Positions 42,761 through 52,132 of a stretch of 64,000 bases of DNA are shown in pieces (within the stretch, counting starts at the first letter, position 1; every line of letters begins with the position of its first letter). Where the stretch lies: positions 1-64,000 of the forward strand of contig UQDG01000002.1 of assembly GCA_900539695.1 (NCBI GenBank). Reading direction: 5' to 3'. This DNA is from an uncultured Oscillospiraceae bacterium (GTDB taxonomy: Bacteria > Bacillota > Clostridia > Oscillospirales > Ruminococcaceae). Both the position numbers and the translations under genes were made by a program. Below the pieces are notes generated by a model. The model worked only from the letters and a program-made list of their open reading frames with translations. It searched no databases and had not been told where the DNA came from.

Positions 42761-42790
42761 TTGCAATCCGGCATCTGACAAGCGTATAAT
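42761..42790 (+). promoter_or_regulatory. Promoter of pyrG
   Basis: TTGCAA (42761-42766), 18 bases, TATAAT (42785-42790). The predicted start does not show the GGGC needed for the reiterative CTP-sensing control known in B. subtilis pyrG. Confidence 0.65.
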
Positions 42791-42811
42791 AAGTTGATTA
42801 TTGTTGTAATC

Positions 42812-42862
42812 AGCGCCGCACAATTCCCGCCGTCTCGGCGCTAAGGATTGTGCGGTATTGTC
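42812..42862. repeat. Mini family A element in the pyrG leader
   Basis: GCCGCACAATTCCCGCC and GGATTGTGCGGTATTGTC are the two ends of the 172-bp element with almost all of the interior missing, leaving a small hairpin. It lies between promoter and ribosome site, so it is transcribed. Confidence 0.65.
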
Positions 42863-42887
42863 TTTATGTGTAGAGGGAGGATGTATC

Positions 42888-44534
42888 ATGGCAACGAAGT
42901 ATATTTTTGTTACCGGCGGCGTCGTTTCCGGGTTGGGCAAGGGCATTACCGCCGCCAGCCTGGGCCGCCTGCTGAAGACCCGCGGCCTGAAAGTGGCAAG
43001 CCAGAAGCTGGATCCGTATATCAACGTGGATCCCGGCACGATGAGCCCGCTGCAGCACGGCGAGGTCTTTGTGACTGACGACGGCACCGAGACCGACCTG
43101 GACCTGGGCCATTACGAGCGTTTTATCGATGAAAACCTGAACAAATACTCCAACCTGACTACCGGCAAGGTCTACTGGAATGTGCTGAACAAAGAGCGCC
43201 AGGGTGCCTACCTGGGCCAGACTGTCCAGATCATCCCCCACATCACCAACGAGATCAAGAGCTACATCTACAACCTGGCCAAGAGCACCGAGGCCGACGT
43301 TGTCATCACCGAGATCGGCGGCACCACCGGCGACATCGAGAGCCAGCCCTTCCTGGAGGCCATCCGCCAGGTGGGCATTGAGCAGGGCCCCGAGAACTGC
43401 TGCTACATCCACGTGGTGCTGGTTCCCTATATTTCCGGTTCCGACGAGTACAAGTCCAAGCCGGCCCAGCACTCCTGCAAGGAGCTGCAGGGCATGGGTA
43501 TCGCCCCCAACGTCATCGTGCTGCGTGCCGACGGCCCTGTTGGCAGCGACATCAAGCGCAAGATCAGCATGTTCTGCAATGTCCGCCCGGACTGCGTTAT
43601 TGAGAACCTGACCATGCCCAGCCTGTACGAATGTCCGCTGATGCTGGAGGCCGCCGGCCTGACCAATGTGGTAGCCCGCCAGCTGCACCTGCAGACCCCG
43701 CCCACCGACCTGACCGAGTGGAAGGAACTGATCAGCCGCATTGCCACCCGCAGCCGCAACTGCAAGGTTGCCTTGGTGGGCAAGTACGTTAAGCTGCACG
43801 ATGCCTACCTGAGCGTGATGGAGAGCCTGTACCACGCCGGCTTCGAGAACGAGAGCAAGGTCGAGATCAAGTGGGTGGACAGCGAGACTCTGGTGGACCA
43901 GGACCGCTGCGCCGAAGAATTTGCCGATGTGGACGGCATCATCGTGCCCGGCGGCTTCGGCGACCGCGGCATCGAGGGTATGATCCAGGCCGCCCAGTAC
44001 GCCCGTGAGAACCGTATGCCCTACTTTGGCATCTGCCTGGGCATGCAGATCATGGTGATGGAGTACGCCCGCAACGTGCTGGGCTACGCCGATGCCAACT
44101 CCAGCGAATTTGCCCCCGAGGGCCAGCACAATGTAATTGACCTGATGCCGGACCAGCAGGGCGTGGAAACCAAGGGCGGCACGATGCGCCTGGGCAAGTA
44201 CCCCTGCACCATCACCCCCGGCACCAAGATGGCCGAGTGCTACGGCACGCTGGAGATCGACGAGCGCCACCGCCACCGCTATGAATTCAACAACGAGTTC
44301 CGCGCCGAGTTCGAGGAGAAGGGCCTCGTCATTGCCGGCACCAGCCCCGACGGCCGCCTGGTAGAAGCTGTGGAGATTCCGGGCCGGGACTTCCACCTGG
44401 GCGCCCAGTTCCACCCCGAGTTCAAGAGCCGCCCGAACCGCGCTCACCCGCTGTTCAAGGGTTTCATTGCCGCTTCCCTGAAGTACCAGAACGAGCATAC
44501 CCCCACCGACCATCCGGCTTCGATTGGGGAATAA
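42888..44534 (+). CDS. pyrG: CTP synthase
   Basis: A 548-residue enzyme making CTP from UTP with glutamine. The synthase half (1-265) opens with [21 protein letters not shown], the ATP loop, and contains [11 protein letters not shown]. The glutaminase half has the catalytic Cys in YFGICLGMQ, with PGGFGDRG before it and His-Glu in FHPEFKSRP near the end. The length is normal. I chose ATG 42888 after GGGAGG; the frame stays open 30 bases further upstream. It is probably alone in its transcript. Confidence 0.97.
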   Translation: MATKYIFVTGGVVSGLGKGITAASLGRLLKTRGLKVASQKLDPYINVDPGTMSPLQHGEVFVTDDGTETDLDLGHYERFIDENLNKYSNLTTGKVYWNVLNKERQGAYLGQTVQIIPHITNEIKSYIYNLAKSTEADVVITEIGGTTGDIESQPFLEAIRQVGIEQGPENCCYIHVVLVPYISGSDEYKSKPAQHSCKELQGMGIAPNVIVLRADGPVGSDIKRKISMFCNVRPDCVIENLTMPSLYECPLMLEAAGLTNVVARQLHLQTPPTDLTEWKELISRIATRSRNCKVALVGKYVKLHDAYLSVMESLYHAGFENESKVEIKWVDSETLVDQDRCAEEFADVDGIIVPGGFGDRGIEGMIQAAQYARENRMPYFGICLGMQIMVMEYARNVLGYADANSSEFAPEGQHNVIDLMPDQQGVETKGGTMRLGKYPCTITPGTKMAECYGTLEIDERHRHRYEFNNEFRAEFEEKGLVIAGTSPDGRLVEAVEIPGRDFHLGAQFHPEFKSRPNRAHPLFKGFIAASLKYQNEHTPTDHPASIGE

Positions 44535-44546
44535 GCACAACCTTTA

Positions 44547-44675
44547 ACGCCTCCCTCTGCGAGACAGACTCCCCCGGCACGGGGGGGTGGCACGAAGTGC
44601 CAGAAGGGGAGCCCCCCTCCCAGAGGGGGCCGCACAAACGGCATTCTGCCCCCTTTACGCAAGGGGGCCTTTTCA
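44547..44675 (+). terminator. Family B repeat and terminator after pyrG
   Basis: GCCTCCCTCTGCGAGACAGA...CCTCCCAGAGGGGGC is a family B repeat with hairpin GGCACGAAGTGCC. It is followed by CCCCCTTTACGCAAGGGGGCCTTTTC, a terminator-like stem. The rest of the 393-base gap up to 44927 is AT-rich and shows no gene; TTGTCT and TATAAT-like sites near 44837-44870 may be the next promoter. Confidence 0.6.
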
Positions 44676-44926
44676 TTTCCCGCAAAAAATTTAAAAAAAT
44701 TCCCCTCTTCCTGCAACAATTCTGACACATCCGTCGTTTATAATTATAGAAGCTTCTGAAATACTGCCCTGTAAAGCAAGCGAAAAAACACACAAATTCC
44801 CTTGCGAATGTCGAGAGTTTCTTGGTGTCTTTTTGTCTTGTTTTCGCCGGGTTTCCCGGCGTATAATGCTATATCATAGAATCCGCGGAAAGGCCTTTGC
44901 CCTGCGGTGTTCCAAAGGAGTTTTCT

Positions 44927-45604
44927 ATGCGCAACTGGTGTGCGCGTCACCCCATCTACTTTATGGGGCTGTACGCATTGTTTTACTTAACCTTCTTCGC
45001 CCTGCTGGAGCGCACGATCCAGACCCCCGATCTGTGGGTTCACTGTCGGCTGGATGATCTGATCCCGTTCTGCAAGTACGCGATCATCCCCTATTCGCTG
45101 TGGTTTCCGTGGATCCCGTTTACCCTCTTTTTCATCCTGTATAAAGGGGAACGGTCGGACTTCTGGCGGTTATGCCTGCCGCTGTTTGCCGGCATGACGA
45201 TGGCGCTCCTGTTTTACGCTATCGTACCCAACGGCCTGGCCCTGCGCCCCCGTTACGTGCCCGGCAATGACATCTTTTCCAAAGCGGTGCAGTCGCTGTA
45301 TCGCACCGATACGCCGATGAACGTCTGCCCGTCGATTCACGTGTTCAACTCGGTCACGCTGATGCTGGCTTACTACCGCACCCGCTGCTTCGATGCCCCG
45401 CGCCTGCGTTGGATGCGCCCCGCAGCCGCCGTGCTGTGCGTGTCCATCACACTTTCCACCATGTTGTTGAAACAGCACAGCGTCATTGACGTGGTGTTTG
45501 GCATGCTGCTGGCTTTTGCCCTGGATGCCATTGCCACCGAGGTGCAGCGCAATCCTCAGCCCAGCCGCCGCAACCGCCGTGAACGCCAGCCCGAATGGTT
45601 GTAA
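44927..45604 (+). CDS. PAP2-family membrane phosphatase
   Basis: A 225-residue membrane protein with about six helices. The two visible acid-phosphatase motifs are CPSIHVFNSVTLM (the PSxH block) and KQHSVIDVVFG (the HxxxD block) in the C-terminal half. PAP2 enzymes remove phosphate from lipids such as undecaprenyl diphosphate or phosphatidate outside the membrane; the substrate here is unknown. The ATG follows AAAGGAG; the upstream open frame from 44897 lacks a site. The C-terminal tail is Arg-rich and cytoplasmic. Confidence 0.87.
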   Translation: MRNWCARHPIYFMGLYALFYLTFFALLERTIQTPDLWVHCRLDDLIPFCKYAIIPYSLWFPWIPFTLFFILYKGERSDFWRLCLPLFAGMTMALLFYAIVPNGLALRPRYVPGNDIFSKAVQSLYRTDTPMNVCPSIHVFNSVTLMLAYYRTRCFDAPRLRWMRPAAAVLCVSITLSTMLLKQHSVIDVVFGMLLAFALDAIATEVQRNPQPSRRNRRERQPEWL

Positions 45605-45648
45605 CTACTTCTTGAGCCTCCCTCTCACAGAGGAGGCCGCTTATAAAG

Positions 45649-45694
45649 ATAAAAGTCTGCACGGTTTTAACGCCGTGCAGACTTTTATTTTTTG
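45649..45694. terminator. Two-way terminator between convergent genes
   Basis: AAAAGTCTGCACGG pairs with CCGTGCAGACTTTT; a T run follows on the plus strand and TTTTATC on the minus strand. It serves both the PAP2 gene and the EamA operon. Confidence 0.88.
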
Positions 45695-45696
45695 CG

Positions 45697-46044
45697 TTAT
45701 AATGCATAAATCAAAATGCCCAGAATAATCAGCACCAGCGCGCCGATCTTTTTAGGGTTCATCTTCTCATGGAAGATCACCACGCCAAAGAAGGTCACAT
45801 AAATATAGCCGGTGGCCTCCAGCACGGGGCCGACGTTCAGCGGCACGCCCTTGTAGGCCAGCATCGTCAGCAGCGAGCAGCCCACAAACAGGCCGTAGCC
45901 CAGGACCACGCGCCAATCGGTGTACTCTGCCAGCAGGGACTTATGCTCCCGCAGGGCGGCTTTTTTCAGCAGCACCTGAGACACCGACGCCAAAAAGGTG
46001 CTGAGCAGATAAAGTGCCACGTAGGGCAGCTGCGCCTGGTTCAT
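45697..46044 (-). CDS. Small EamA/DMT transporter subunit 2
   Basis: A 115-residue protein with four membrane helices, the size of ArnE/ArnF or SMR subunits. It ends with the common EKMNPKKIGALVLIILGILI segment of EamA-type carriers. Such small proteins work as dimers, here probably with the product of the preceding gene, whose stop it overlaps by 4 bases. Context (GT2 on undecaprenyl phosphate, GT-C enzymes) suggests flipping a lipid-linked sugar. Drug or small-molecule export is the alternative. Confidence 0.8.
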   Translation of the reverse strand: MNQAQLPYVALYLLSTFLASVSQVLLKKAALREHKSLLAEYTDWRVVLGYGLFVGCSLLTMLAYKGVPLNVGPVLEATGYIYVTFFGVVIFHEKMNPKKIGALVLIILGILIYAL

Positions 46045-46403
46045 TGGCCGCCCTCCCCTTCGTTGTCGGCCCGCACAAACAGCACGATGCCCACAATAAT
46101 AACCGCTGCACCGATAAACTGGCGCAGGGTGATGCTTTCCCCAAACAGCAAAAAGCCCAGCAGGATCCCCCACACCACGGTGATGGCCTTATTGGCGTAG
46201 GCGGTGGTCAGCGGCAGGTGCTTGATGACCTGCTGCCAGCCAAAGGCATACACCACCAGCGCCGCCAGCATGCCGCCGTACAGCAGGATGAATCCCACGC
46301 TCAAAAACGGCTGCTGCGCCGCCAATTTGCTGCACACGCTGCTGCTGGCATACACCCCCAAAATCAAGTGCAGCAACAGGAACCATTTAGCGCTGTTGCG
46401 CAT
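46041..46403 (-). CDS. Small EamA/DMT transporter subunit 1
   Basis: A 120-residue four-helix protein. TTAYANKAITVVWGILLGFLLFGESITLRQFIG is the typical repeat unit of drug/metabolite transporters, with the conserved Glu in FGES. The tail NEGEGGQ is acidic. It is co-translated with its partner at 45697 (ATGA overlap). Together they look like the ArnE/ArnF pair that moves undecaprenyl-phosphate aminoarabinose in Gram-negatives; the role here is inferred from neighbours. Confidence 0.8.
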   Translation of the reverse strand: MRNSAKWFLLLHLILGVYASSSVCSKLAAQQPFLSVGFILLYGGMLAALVVYAFGWQQVIKHLPLTTAYANKAITVVWGILLGFLLFGESITLRQFIGAAVIIVGIVLFVRADNEGEGGQ

Positions 46404-46436
46404 GGTAGCCCTCCTTACTTTTTATCGGATATGGCA

Positions 46437-47582
46437 TCACAGCGGGTCCACAGGACGCAGATTTTGCCACTCATATTTTTTCATGTACTTAGCCAGCGGC
46501 TTTTCCACAAACAGATACAACGGGATGGCCAGTAGCTCCACAACGACCACGAACACCGCCATAACGCCGTAGGTGCACGGCAGGCTGACGCCCAGAATAT
46601 CCAGCAGAACCATCTCCGCCATGAAAATCGGGCAGTGCCAGACATATACATTGAAAGATGTACTAGCAAAAAAGTGGATCATCCGGCATACCTTACTGTC
46701 CGGGCTGTCCTGCACATACAGTGCATTTATGAATATACCAGGATAGAGCAAGAACAACTGTACCCACCACTGTTCTTCAATCCAATCTCCACGGCCGCTA
46801 AGCAACACAATAAGTGTCCCGGCCGAGATGAACAAAAGAAAATATTTTACTCTCCTTGAGATATATGGCACAAGGTGGCACAGTAAGATTCCCATAAAAA
46901 ACGAAACCATCCCGCCTCTTTGGTCCCAACTATCTGCCAAAAACGGCATAACAGCCCCCTGCGTTCTTATCGCGCAGAGGAAAAGGAAAAGTATCATCTC
47001 CATTAACAATCGCTGCACTTTCAGACGCCTGCATAAATAGACAAGCAGGTAGTATACAGCGCATGAGAAAATCAATGTACTCAAATACCACGTCGGTGCA
47101 TTCGCAATTGTCCTAGATGAACTCCAAATCCCCATATTGGAATTTAGCGTCATACTACAGAAGAATGTCCAGATTCCACCTCCCCCCATAATCCAGTTCC
47201 ACTTATCCGTAATAAGCCAATCCAAAATTCCAAGGCCTACGTACACGACGCAAGCGATCATCGCCATTGGGTAAATACGCAGGCATTTGTGCCAAAGCTT
47301 TCCCGGCAGTGAAGTTTGTTTCCCAACTCGTTCTTCCTGCTGTTGTTGCCACTCCACTAAAAAGCCGGAAATCATAAAAAACAAGATTGTCAAAAAGCCC
47401 AAATGGAGTTGCGCATCGCTTGCCGGATAAAAGTTAAACGTAGTAAATATAACACCCGAAACCTGTTGATAGTGGTGCATGACAATAAAGATTGCTGCAA
47501 CTGCTTTCAAAAAGTCCAGACCCACAAATCGCTTTCTTGCCGCTTTTTGCTCACTCGTGCTTGATATACTCCCTTGCCACAT
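46437..47582 (-). CDS. Acyltransferase 3 family membrane protein
   Basis: A 381-residue OafA/YrhL-type enzyme with about ten membrane helices. The N-terminal GLDFLKAVAAIFIVMHHY contains the conserved R/K-x10-H motif of the family, and FFMISGFLVEW follows. These enzymes acetylate or otherwise acylate sugars of surface glycans. The middle of the gene is visibly more AT-rich than the neighbours, suggesting a separate origin. Its start lies 32 bases inside the GT2 gene and lacks a strong ribosome site, so coupling is likely. Confidence 0.88.
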   Translation of the reverse strand: MWQGSISSTSEQKAARKRFVGLDFLKAVAAIFIVMHHYQQVSGVIFTTFNFYPASDAQLHLGFLTILFFMISGFLVEWQQQQEERVGKQTSLPGKLWHKCLRIYPMAMIACVVYVGLGILDWLITDKWNWIMGGGGIWTFFCSMTLNSNMGIWSSSRTIANAPTWYLSTLIFSCAVYYLLVYLCRRLKVQRLLMEMILFLFLCAIRTQGAVMPFLADSWDQRGGMVSFFMGILLCHLVPYISRRVKYFLLFISAGTLIVLLSGRGDWIEEQWWVQLFLLYPGIFINALYVQDSPDSKVCRMIHFFASTSFNVYVWHCPIFMAEMVLLDILGVSLPCTYGVMAVFVVVVELLAIPLYLFVEKPLAKYMKKYEWQNLRPVDPL

Positions 47583-48480
47583 ACTGCGGGGCGGCGTTGG
47601 CGCACATGTAGATGCGGCCGACGTACTCGCCGATCAGGCCCAGCACCAGCAGGATCATGCCGCCCAACAACAGCAGCAGCGCCGTGGTGGACGCCCAGCC
47701 CATGGGGGCAGCGCCGCGGACGAAGTGGTCGATGATGATGTAGATCAGATACAAAAAGCCAAAGCCCGCAAACACCGTGCCTGCGTAGGTTGCCAGGCGC
47801 AGCGGCTTGACAGAAAAGGACGTAAAACCGTTCATCCAAAGATTCAGCAGCTTGCTGATGGTGTAGCCGGAGCGTCCCTCCTCCCGGGCGCGGTGATGCA
47901 CCGACACATTGGCAATGCGCTTGGTGGAGCGCAGCACCAGACCGATGACGTAGGGGTAGCAATGCTCGTACCGCAGCATTTCGTCCACGATGAACCGCCG
48001 GGCGGCAAAGTAGCTGTTGACCACCAGTTCCGGCGGCTTGCCCAGCATGACCTCGGTCATTTTGCTGTTGACCCAGCTGCCCAGGTTGCGCCAGCCTGCC
48101 TGGCGCTTATTATCGTAGCTGGCGTAAACGACGTCGTAACCTTCGTTGATCTTGTTCAGCAGCTTGCCCACCTCATTGGCGGGGGTCTGGCCGTCATCGT
48201 CCAGACAGACGATAATATCGCCGGTACACTGGTGGAAACCAGCCATCAGCGCGGCGTGCTGGCCGAAGTTTTTCGCCAGATCCACGCCTTGCACATGGGC
48301 GTCTGCCGCCACCAGCCTGCGGATGGTGCCGATGGTGTCATCGGGCGAGCAGTCGTTGATCAGCACGACCTCGTAGTCATACTGGGGCAAAGTCTGCATC
48401 GTCGCCGTCAGTTCCTCGTGCACCGCCGCCAGCGTATGCTCCGAGCGGTAGCACGGGATCACAAAAGAAATTTTCTGCAT
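47551..48480 (-). CDS. Undecaprenyl-phosphate glycosyltransferase (ArnC/GtrB-like GT2)
   Basis: A 309-residue enzyme with an N-terminal GT-A domain and two C-terminal membrane helices (about 228-250 and 263-285), the architecture of GtrB, ArnC and DPM synthases. Motifs: VIPCYRSEHTL, VLINDCSPDDT, and the metal site CLDDDGQTP. It transfers a sugar from a nucleotide to polyprenyl phosphate at the cytoplasmic face. Neighbouring EamA and GT-C genes supply the expected flip and transfer steps. Confidence 0.9.
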   Translation of the reverse strand: MQKISFVIPCYRSEHTLAAVHEELTATMQTLPQYDYEVVLINDCSPDDTIGTIRRLVAADAHVQGVDLAKNFGQHAALMAGFHQCTGDIIVCLDDDGQTPANEVGKLLNKINEGYDVVYASYDNKRQAGWRNLGSWVNSKMTEVMLGKPPELVVNSYFAARRFIVDEMLRYEHCYPYVIGLVLRSTKRIANVSVHHRAREEGRSGYTISKLLNLWMNGFTSFSVKPLRLATYAGTVFAGFGFLYLIYIIIDHFVRGAAPMGWASTTALLLLLGGMILLVLGLIGEYVGRIYMCANAAPQYVAREYIKHE

Positions 48481-48495
48481 GTTATTTTCGTCCTT

Positions 48496-50031
48496 TTATT
48501 GCGTATCGGGCCGTTCATACACGATCAAGTCCTCGGTGGAGATGAGGGGCTGCCAGCCGTCCGCCACCAGGCGGGCCTCGGCGTCGGTACCATGGTTGAC
48601 CATGGCATAGCGGGAGTAGATTGTCTCCTCCGGGTCGGCGATGTAGGTGTTCCAATCAAACTCAATGCCCATACCTGCGGGCACTGCGTAGAGATAACCG
48701 TAATAGACATCGCCGTAGCCAAAGGTCAGCGTGTGATCCCAGGCCGTTGCATTTTCCTGATTGAACTGCGCCTGGCTTTCTTCCAGTACTGTTGTGACCT
48801 GCTGCAACTGTGCATCCATAGCTGCATTGTAAGCAGGCAGGCCGTCACTGTGGGCAAAGCCTGACGGGTAGATAAGCAGCAACGCCAGCGGAACACAGGC
48901 AACCACGATTGCACCATTCTCCGCCGCCGAAGCCATCAGCAAAATCATGCACATAAAGGCAGCATAGCGCCGCAGCTGCACAGGGTCGTATAGCACCAGG
49001 ATGGCAAAAAGCACCGTCAGTGCGCAGACAACGCCACACAATTTGCAGCGGATGGGCCGCTTTTTTACAATGTCATATATGCACAGCCCAATCGTAACTG
49101 CCGTTAATGCCAATACGCGCAAGAAACCATGGGTCACATCTGCAATATACTGCTCTGTTCCACCCCATTTTGTGGGGCGGATATAGTCATTGTACAGGAT
49201 TTTACAAGCGCTGTGCAGCTTTTCAAAGAAGTAGCTGATGGCCCCCAAAATATCCAGGTGTGCCGCTTTTTCAAAGATGGCAAAATCCAAAGATTGTTCG
49301 CCGTAGGGAGCCGACAGTTGATTCATCGACCACAGTGAAAGCACAGTCGCCGCTACTGCCAACGCAGCCATTCCTGCTACGCGGCGGTCACGTTTCGGAT
49401 TTTTCCAGCCGCATACGATAGGAAACAGGAAAAGAATCACACCATAAGGGCGGATCATAGTATCCAACGCGCAGGCCAGCACAGCCGCCACTTCACCCTT
49501 TTTGCTGCCCTTTGCCGCTGCCAGTGAGCCGCTGACCACGCAGGCTAACAAAAAGAAATGCAGCGGCTCCGACGTTGCTGTAAAAATCTGCCGCAGCGGT
49601 ATCCACAGGCAAAGCAGCACAGCCGCAAAGGCAAGCTGCTGTTTCCTGTTCATACGGCCTGCCAGCACGACCCAGGCCAGCACAGCAAAAAACAGGTTGC
49701 ACCAGAACATGGTGTTATACCCTGCCCCAAACAAAAAGCCCGGGATGGCATACAGCCAGATTACCAGCGGTCCCCAGGTAGAGAAGGTCCCGATTGCCGC
49801 ATGGCTCTCGTTATAGCCGAAGTACCCCTGCGGGCTTCCGACCTTCAACACGCCAACCAACTGGCGGTTATAAATTACCTCGTCGCTGTTGGTGCTGGTC
49901 GGGAACCATATTCCCGTCGTAAAGGAATCACAGTGTGCAATGACAAATGCTGTCAACAGAAAGACGACCGCACAGAAGGCAAAAAACAGCAGCCTTATCC
50001 AGCGTTTTTCCTTTATATATTCAAACCGCAT
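48496..50031 (-). CDS. GT-C-like membrane protein, paralog 1
   Basis: A 511-residue protein with about 11 helices and a C-terminal extracellular domain of about 100 residues. The first loop has TNSDEVIYNRQLVGVL followed by GYFGYNESHAAIGTFSTWGP; the Asp-Glu pair sits where GT-C enzymes place their catalytic residue. Two relatives lie upstream in the same operon. Its last ~170 bases are about 95% identical to the end of paralog 2 although the bodies are much less alike. The start at ATG 50031 follows AGGAAGAAGG; TTG 50049 is also open. Confidence 0.75.
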   Translation of the reverse strand: MRFEYIKEKRWIRLLFFAFCAVVFLLTAFVIAHCDSFTTGIWFPTSTNSDEVIYNRQLVGVLKVGSPQGYFGYNESHAAIGTFSTWGPLVIWLYAIPGFLFGAGYNTMFWCNLFFAVLAWVVLAGRMNRKQQLAFAAVLLCLWIPLRQIFTATSEPLHFFLLACVVSGSLAAAKGSKKGEVAAVLACALDTMIRPYGVILFLFPIVCGWKNPKRDRRVAGMAALAVAATVLSLWSMNQLSAPYGEQSLDFAIFEKAAHLDILGAISYFFEKLHSACKILYNDYIRPTKWGGTEQYIADVTHGFLRVLALTAVTIGLCIYDIVKKRPIRCKLCGVVCALTVLFAILVLYDPVQLRRYAAFMCMILLMASAAENGAIVVACVPLALLLIYPSGFAHSDGLPAYNAAMDAQLQQVTTVLEESQAQFNQENATAWDHTLTFGYGDVYYGYLYAVPAGMGIEFDWNTYIADPEETIYSRYAMVNHGTDAEARLVADGWQPLISTEDLIVYERPDTQ

Positions 50032-50045
50032 TTTTACCTTCTTCC

Positions 50046-51542
50046 TCAAGGCCGTTCATACACGATCAGGTCCTCGGTGGAGATGAGGGGCTGCCAGCCG
50101 TCCGTCAGCAGACGGGCCTCGGCGTCGGTACCATGGTTGACCATGGCATAGCGGGAGTAGATTGTCTTCTCCGGGTCGGCGATGTAGGTGTTCCAATCAA
50201 ACTCAACGCCCATACCTGCGGGAAGAGCGTACAGGTAGCCGTGGAACACATCGTCCGCGTAAGCGTAAGCCAGGGTGTTGTCCCAGGGATCGGCGCTGGC
50301 GCGGGCGTCCATGCGCTCCTGCAGGGCAGTCTCCACGGCCGTGATCTGGCTGCCCATCTCGTCAAAATAGGTGGACAGGGTGCTGCGCTCGGCGTTGATG
50401 GGCAGCAGCACGACCGCCAGCACCGGCAGCCAGACAAGGCTGCGGGCGGCATCCTCGACCACCACCGACGCCAGCAGCAGGATGGACAGCAGCATCAGGT
50501 GGCGGGGCGCGATGTTATACAGGAACACCAGCACCAGCGCAATAATGCCGGTGCAGCCCAGGGCGCAGGCTTTCAGCGGGCTGGGGCGGTGGGCACGGCG
50601 GTCCAGCACGAAGCAGACCAGTGTTACCGCCAAAATCATCAAAAAGATAATGCAGCCGCGGCCGAAGTAGGTCTTTTCCACAAAGGTACGCGGAATATCC
50701 CGACCGACGGTCACCAATTCTTTGGCGGCATGGTTCATCTCATACACGATGGCTTTGCCAATTTTGCCGTGAGCCAGCAGTTCCAGACCGCCGAAATCCA
50801 TACCGCCGCCGCTGAAATAGGAGGCGGAAAGTTTCGTCATAGAGAAAAGGGCAACACAAAAGCTGAAGATTGCCTCGCCCAGGCAGAAATTGCGCCGCTT
50901 TTTATCGGCCCAGACAGCCACCAGCGGGAACGCCCAGAACAAAAGCGCGTAGGGGCGGAAGATGGTCTCCAGCCCGCAGGCCAGTGCCGCGGGCACCAGC
51001 CACCAATGGGAGCCGCCCCGCAGCAAGGCCGCCGTGGAACCGGCAATGACCAGTGCAAGCATATAATGCAGCGCTTCGGACGAGCCGCAAAAGCTGCCCG
51101 CCAGCGGCATCCACAGGCAGACCAAGCCGCCGTAGCACAAAATCTGCTGACCAATGTTCAGCCGCGCGGCGACCGTAAACGCCACCACGCCCAATGCCAG
51201 AAACAGCACATTGCACCAGAACATCGTGTTAACGCTGGCGCCGAACAGGCGTCCGGCCAGGCCGTAGACCCAGATAAGCACCGGACCCCAGGCACCGTAG
51301 CGGCCGATGTCGGCGGTGCCTTCGTTATAGCCAAAGTAGCCCAGCGGGCCGCCGTGGGTAATGACGCTGACCACCTGGCGGTTGTAGATCACTTCGTCGT
51401 TATCGATATTGGGCGGCATCCACACCTGCCACAGCGGGGTGCGGAACGCCAGCGTGTAAAACAGCAGCAGAAACAGCAACGCGCCCGCGATGCCAAGGGG
51501 CACCGGGGGCGTCTTTTTCAGCAGTCGTTTCAACTTATCCAT
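50046..51542 (-). CDS. GT-C-like membrane protein, paralog 2
   Basis: A 498-residue polytopic protein. The first loop is NIDNDEVIYNRQVVSVITHG, then GYFGYNEGTADIGRYGAWGP, the family signature shared by all three paralogs. The C-terminal part (about 410-498) is extracellular and ends STEDLIVYERP, almost the same as paralog 1. It is inferred to move a sugar from undecaprenyl phosphate to a wall polymer or protein. The ATG at 51542 starts MDKLKRLLKK, a basic cytoplasmic tail; the open frame upstream to 51851 is a shadow of the GNAT gene. Confidence 0.75.
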   Translation of the reverse strand: MDKLKRLLKKTPPVPLGIAGALLFLLLFYTLAFRTPLWQVWMPPNIDNDEVIYNRQVVSVITHGGPLGYFGYNEGTADIGRYGAWGPVLIWVYGLAGRLFGASVNTMFWCNVLFLALGVVAFTVAARLNIGQQILCYGGLVCLWMPLAGSFCGSSEALHYMLALVIAGSTAALLRGGSHWWLVPAALACGLETIFRPYALLFWAFPLVAVWADKKRRNFCLGEAIFSFCVALFSMTKLSASYFSGGGMDFGGLELLAHGKIGKAIVYEMNHAAKELVTVGRDIPRTFVEKTYFGRGCIIFLMILAVTLVCFVLDRRAHRPSPLKACALGCTGIIALVLVFLYNIAPRHLMLLSILLLASVVVEDAARSLVWLPVLAVVLLPINAERSTLSTYFDEMGSQITAVETALQERMDARASADPWDNTLAYAYADDVFHGYLYALPAGMGVEFDWNTYIADPEKTIYSRYAMVNHGTDAEARLLTDGWQPLISTEDLIVYERP

Positions 51543-51570
51543 ACAGGTATTCTCCGTCTGCTTTTGTACG

Positions 51571-52098
51571 TTATTGTGCAATTTTTGCCATAAAGACCAC
51601 GTCGCGGTAGACGCCGTCCAGACGGACCATGTCACGGAAGGTGCCTTCCTCCACAAAGCCGGCGGCGGCGTAGCTGCGGCGGGCAGGGGTGTTCTCGGCA
51701 AGCACGCGCAGACTGATGCGGTGCAAGTGCAGCGCGGTGAAGCCGAAATCGGTGAACAGGCGGGCAGTCTCGGTTCCAAAGCCCTTACCGCGGGCGCTCT
51801 CCTCGCCGACAAAGATGCCGTACTCGGCACTGTTAAAAGTATGGTCCACATCCCGGTAGTACACCGACCCCACCGCCGTATCGGCGGCCTTATCCACGAT
51901 GATGTACTGCACGACCTCGCCGGTGGCGACCTTGGTTTTCAGCCAGTTGCGGTGCATTTCGGGGGTGAAGGTCTGGCGAAAGATAAAGTTATCGCGCACC
52001 GAGGGGGTGTTGCGCCAGCGCACGATGTTGTCGGTGTCGGCATCGGTGATGGGCCGCAAGACAACCTTTTCACCGGTCAGGATGGGAAGCTTTTCCAT
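51571..52098 (-). CDS. GNAT N-acetyltransferase (RimJ/PseH/WecD-like)
   Basis: A 175-residue acetyl-CoA-dependent acetyltransferase. It starts EKLPILTGEKVVLRPITDADTDNIVRWRN, typical of the RimJ/RimL-like subgroup, and the acetyl-CoA loop is ARGKGFGTETARLF (about 109-122). Placed two genes from a WecE-like aminotransferase, it probably acetylates the amino group of the nucleotide sugar, as WecD or PseH do. A ribosomal-protein acetyltransferase is the alternative. The ATG at 52098 follows AAAGGAACC; the longer frame has no support. Confidence 0.85.
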   Translation of the reverse strand: MEKLPILTGEKVVLRPITDADTDNIVRWRNTPSVRDNFIFRQTFTPEMHRNWLKTKVATGEVVQYIIVDKAADTAVGSVYYRDVDHTFNSAEYGIFVGEESARGKGFGTETARLFTDFGFTALHLHRISLRVLAENTPARRSYAAAGFVEEGTFRDMVRLDGVYRDVVFMAKIAQ

Positions 52099-52132
52099 AC
52101 AGGTTCCTTTCTCGTTTTCTAAGATCCGGCGG

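Noticed and set aside
42864..44540. A 558-codon minus-strand open frame opposite pyrG
   Set aside because: Shadow of pyrG; low-complexity Val/Gly/His/Leu composition and no ribosome site or motif.
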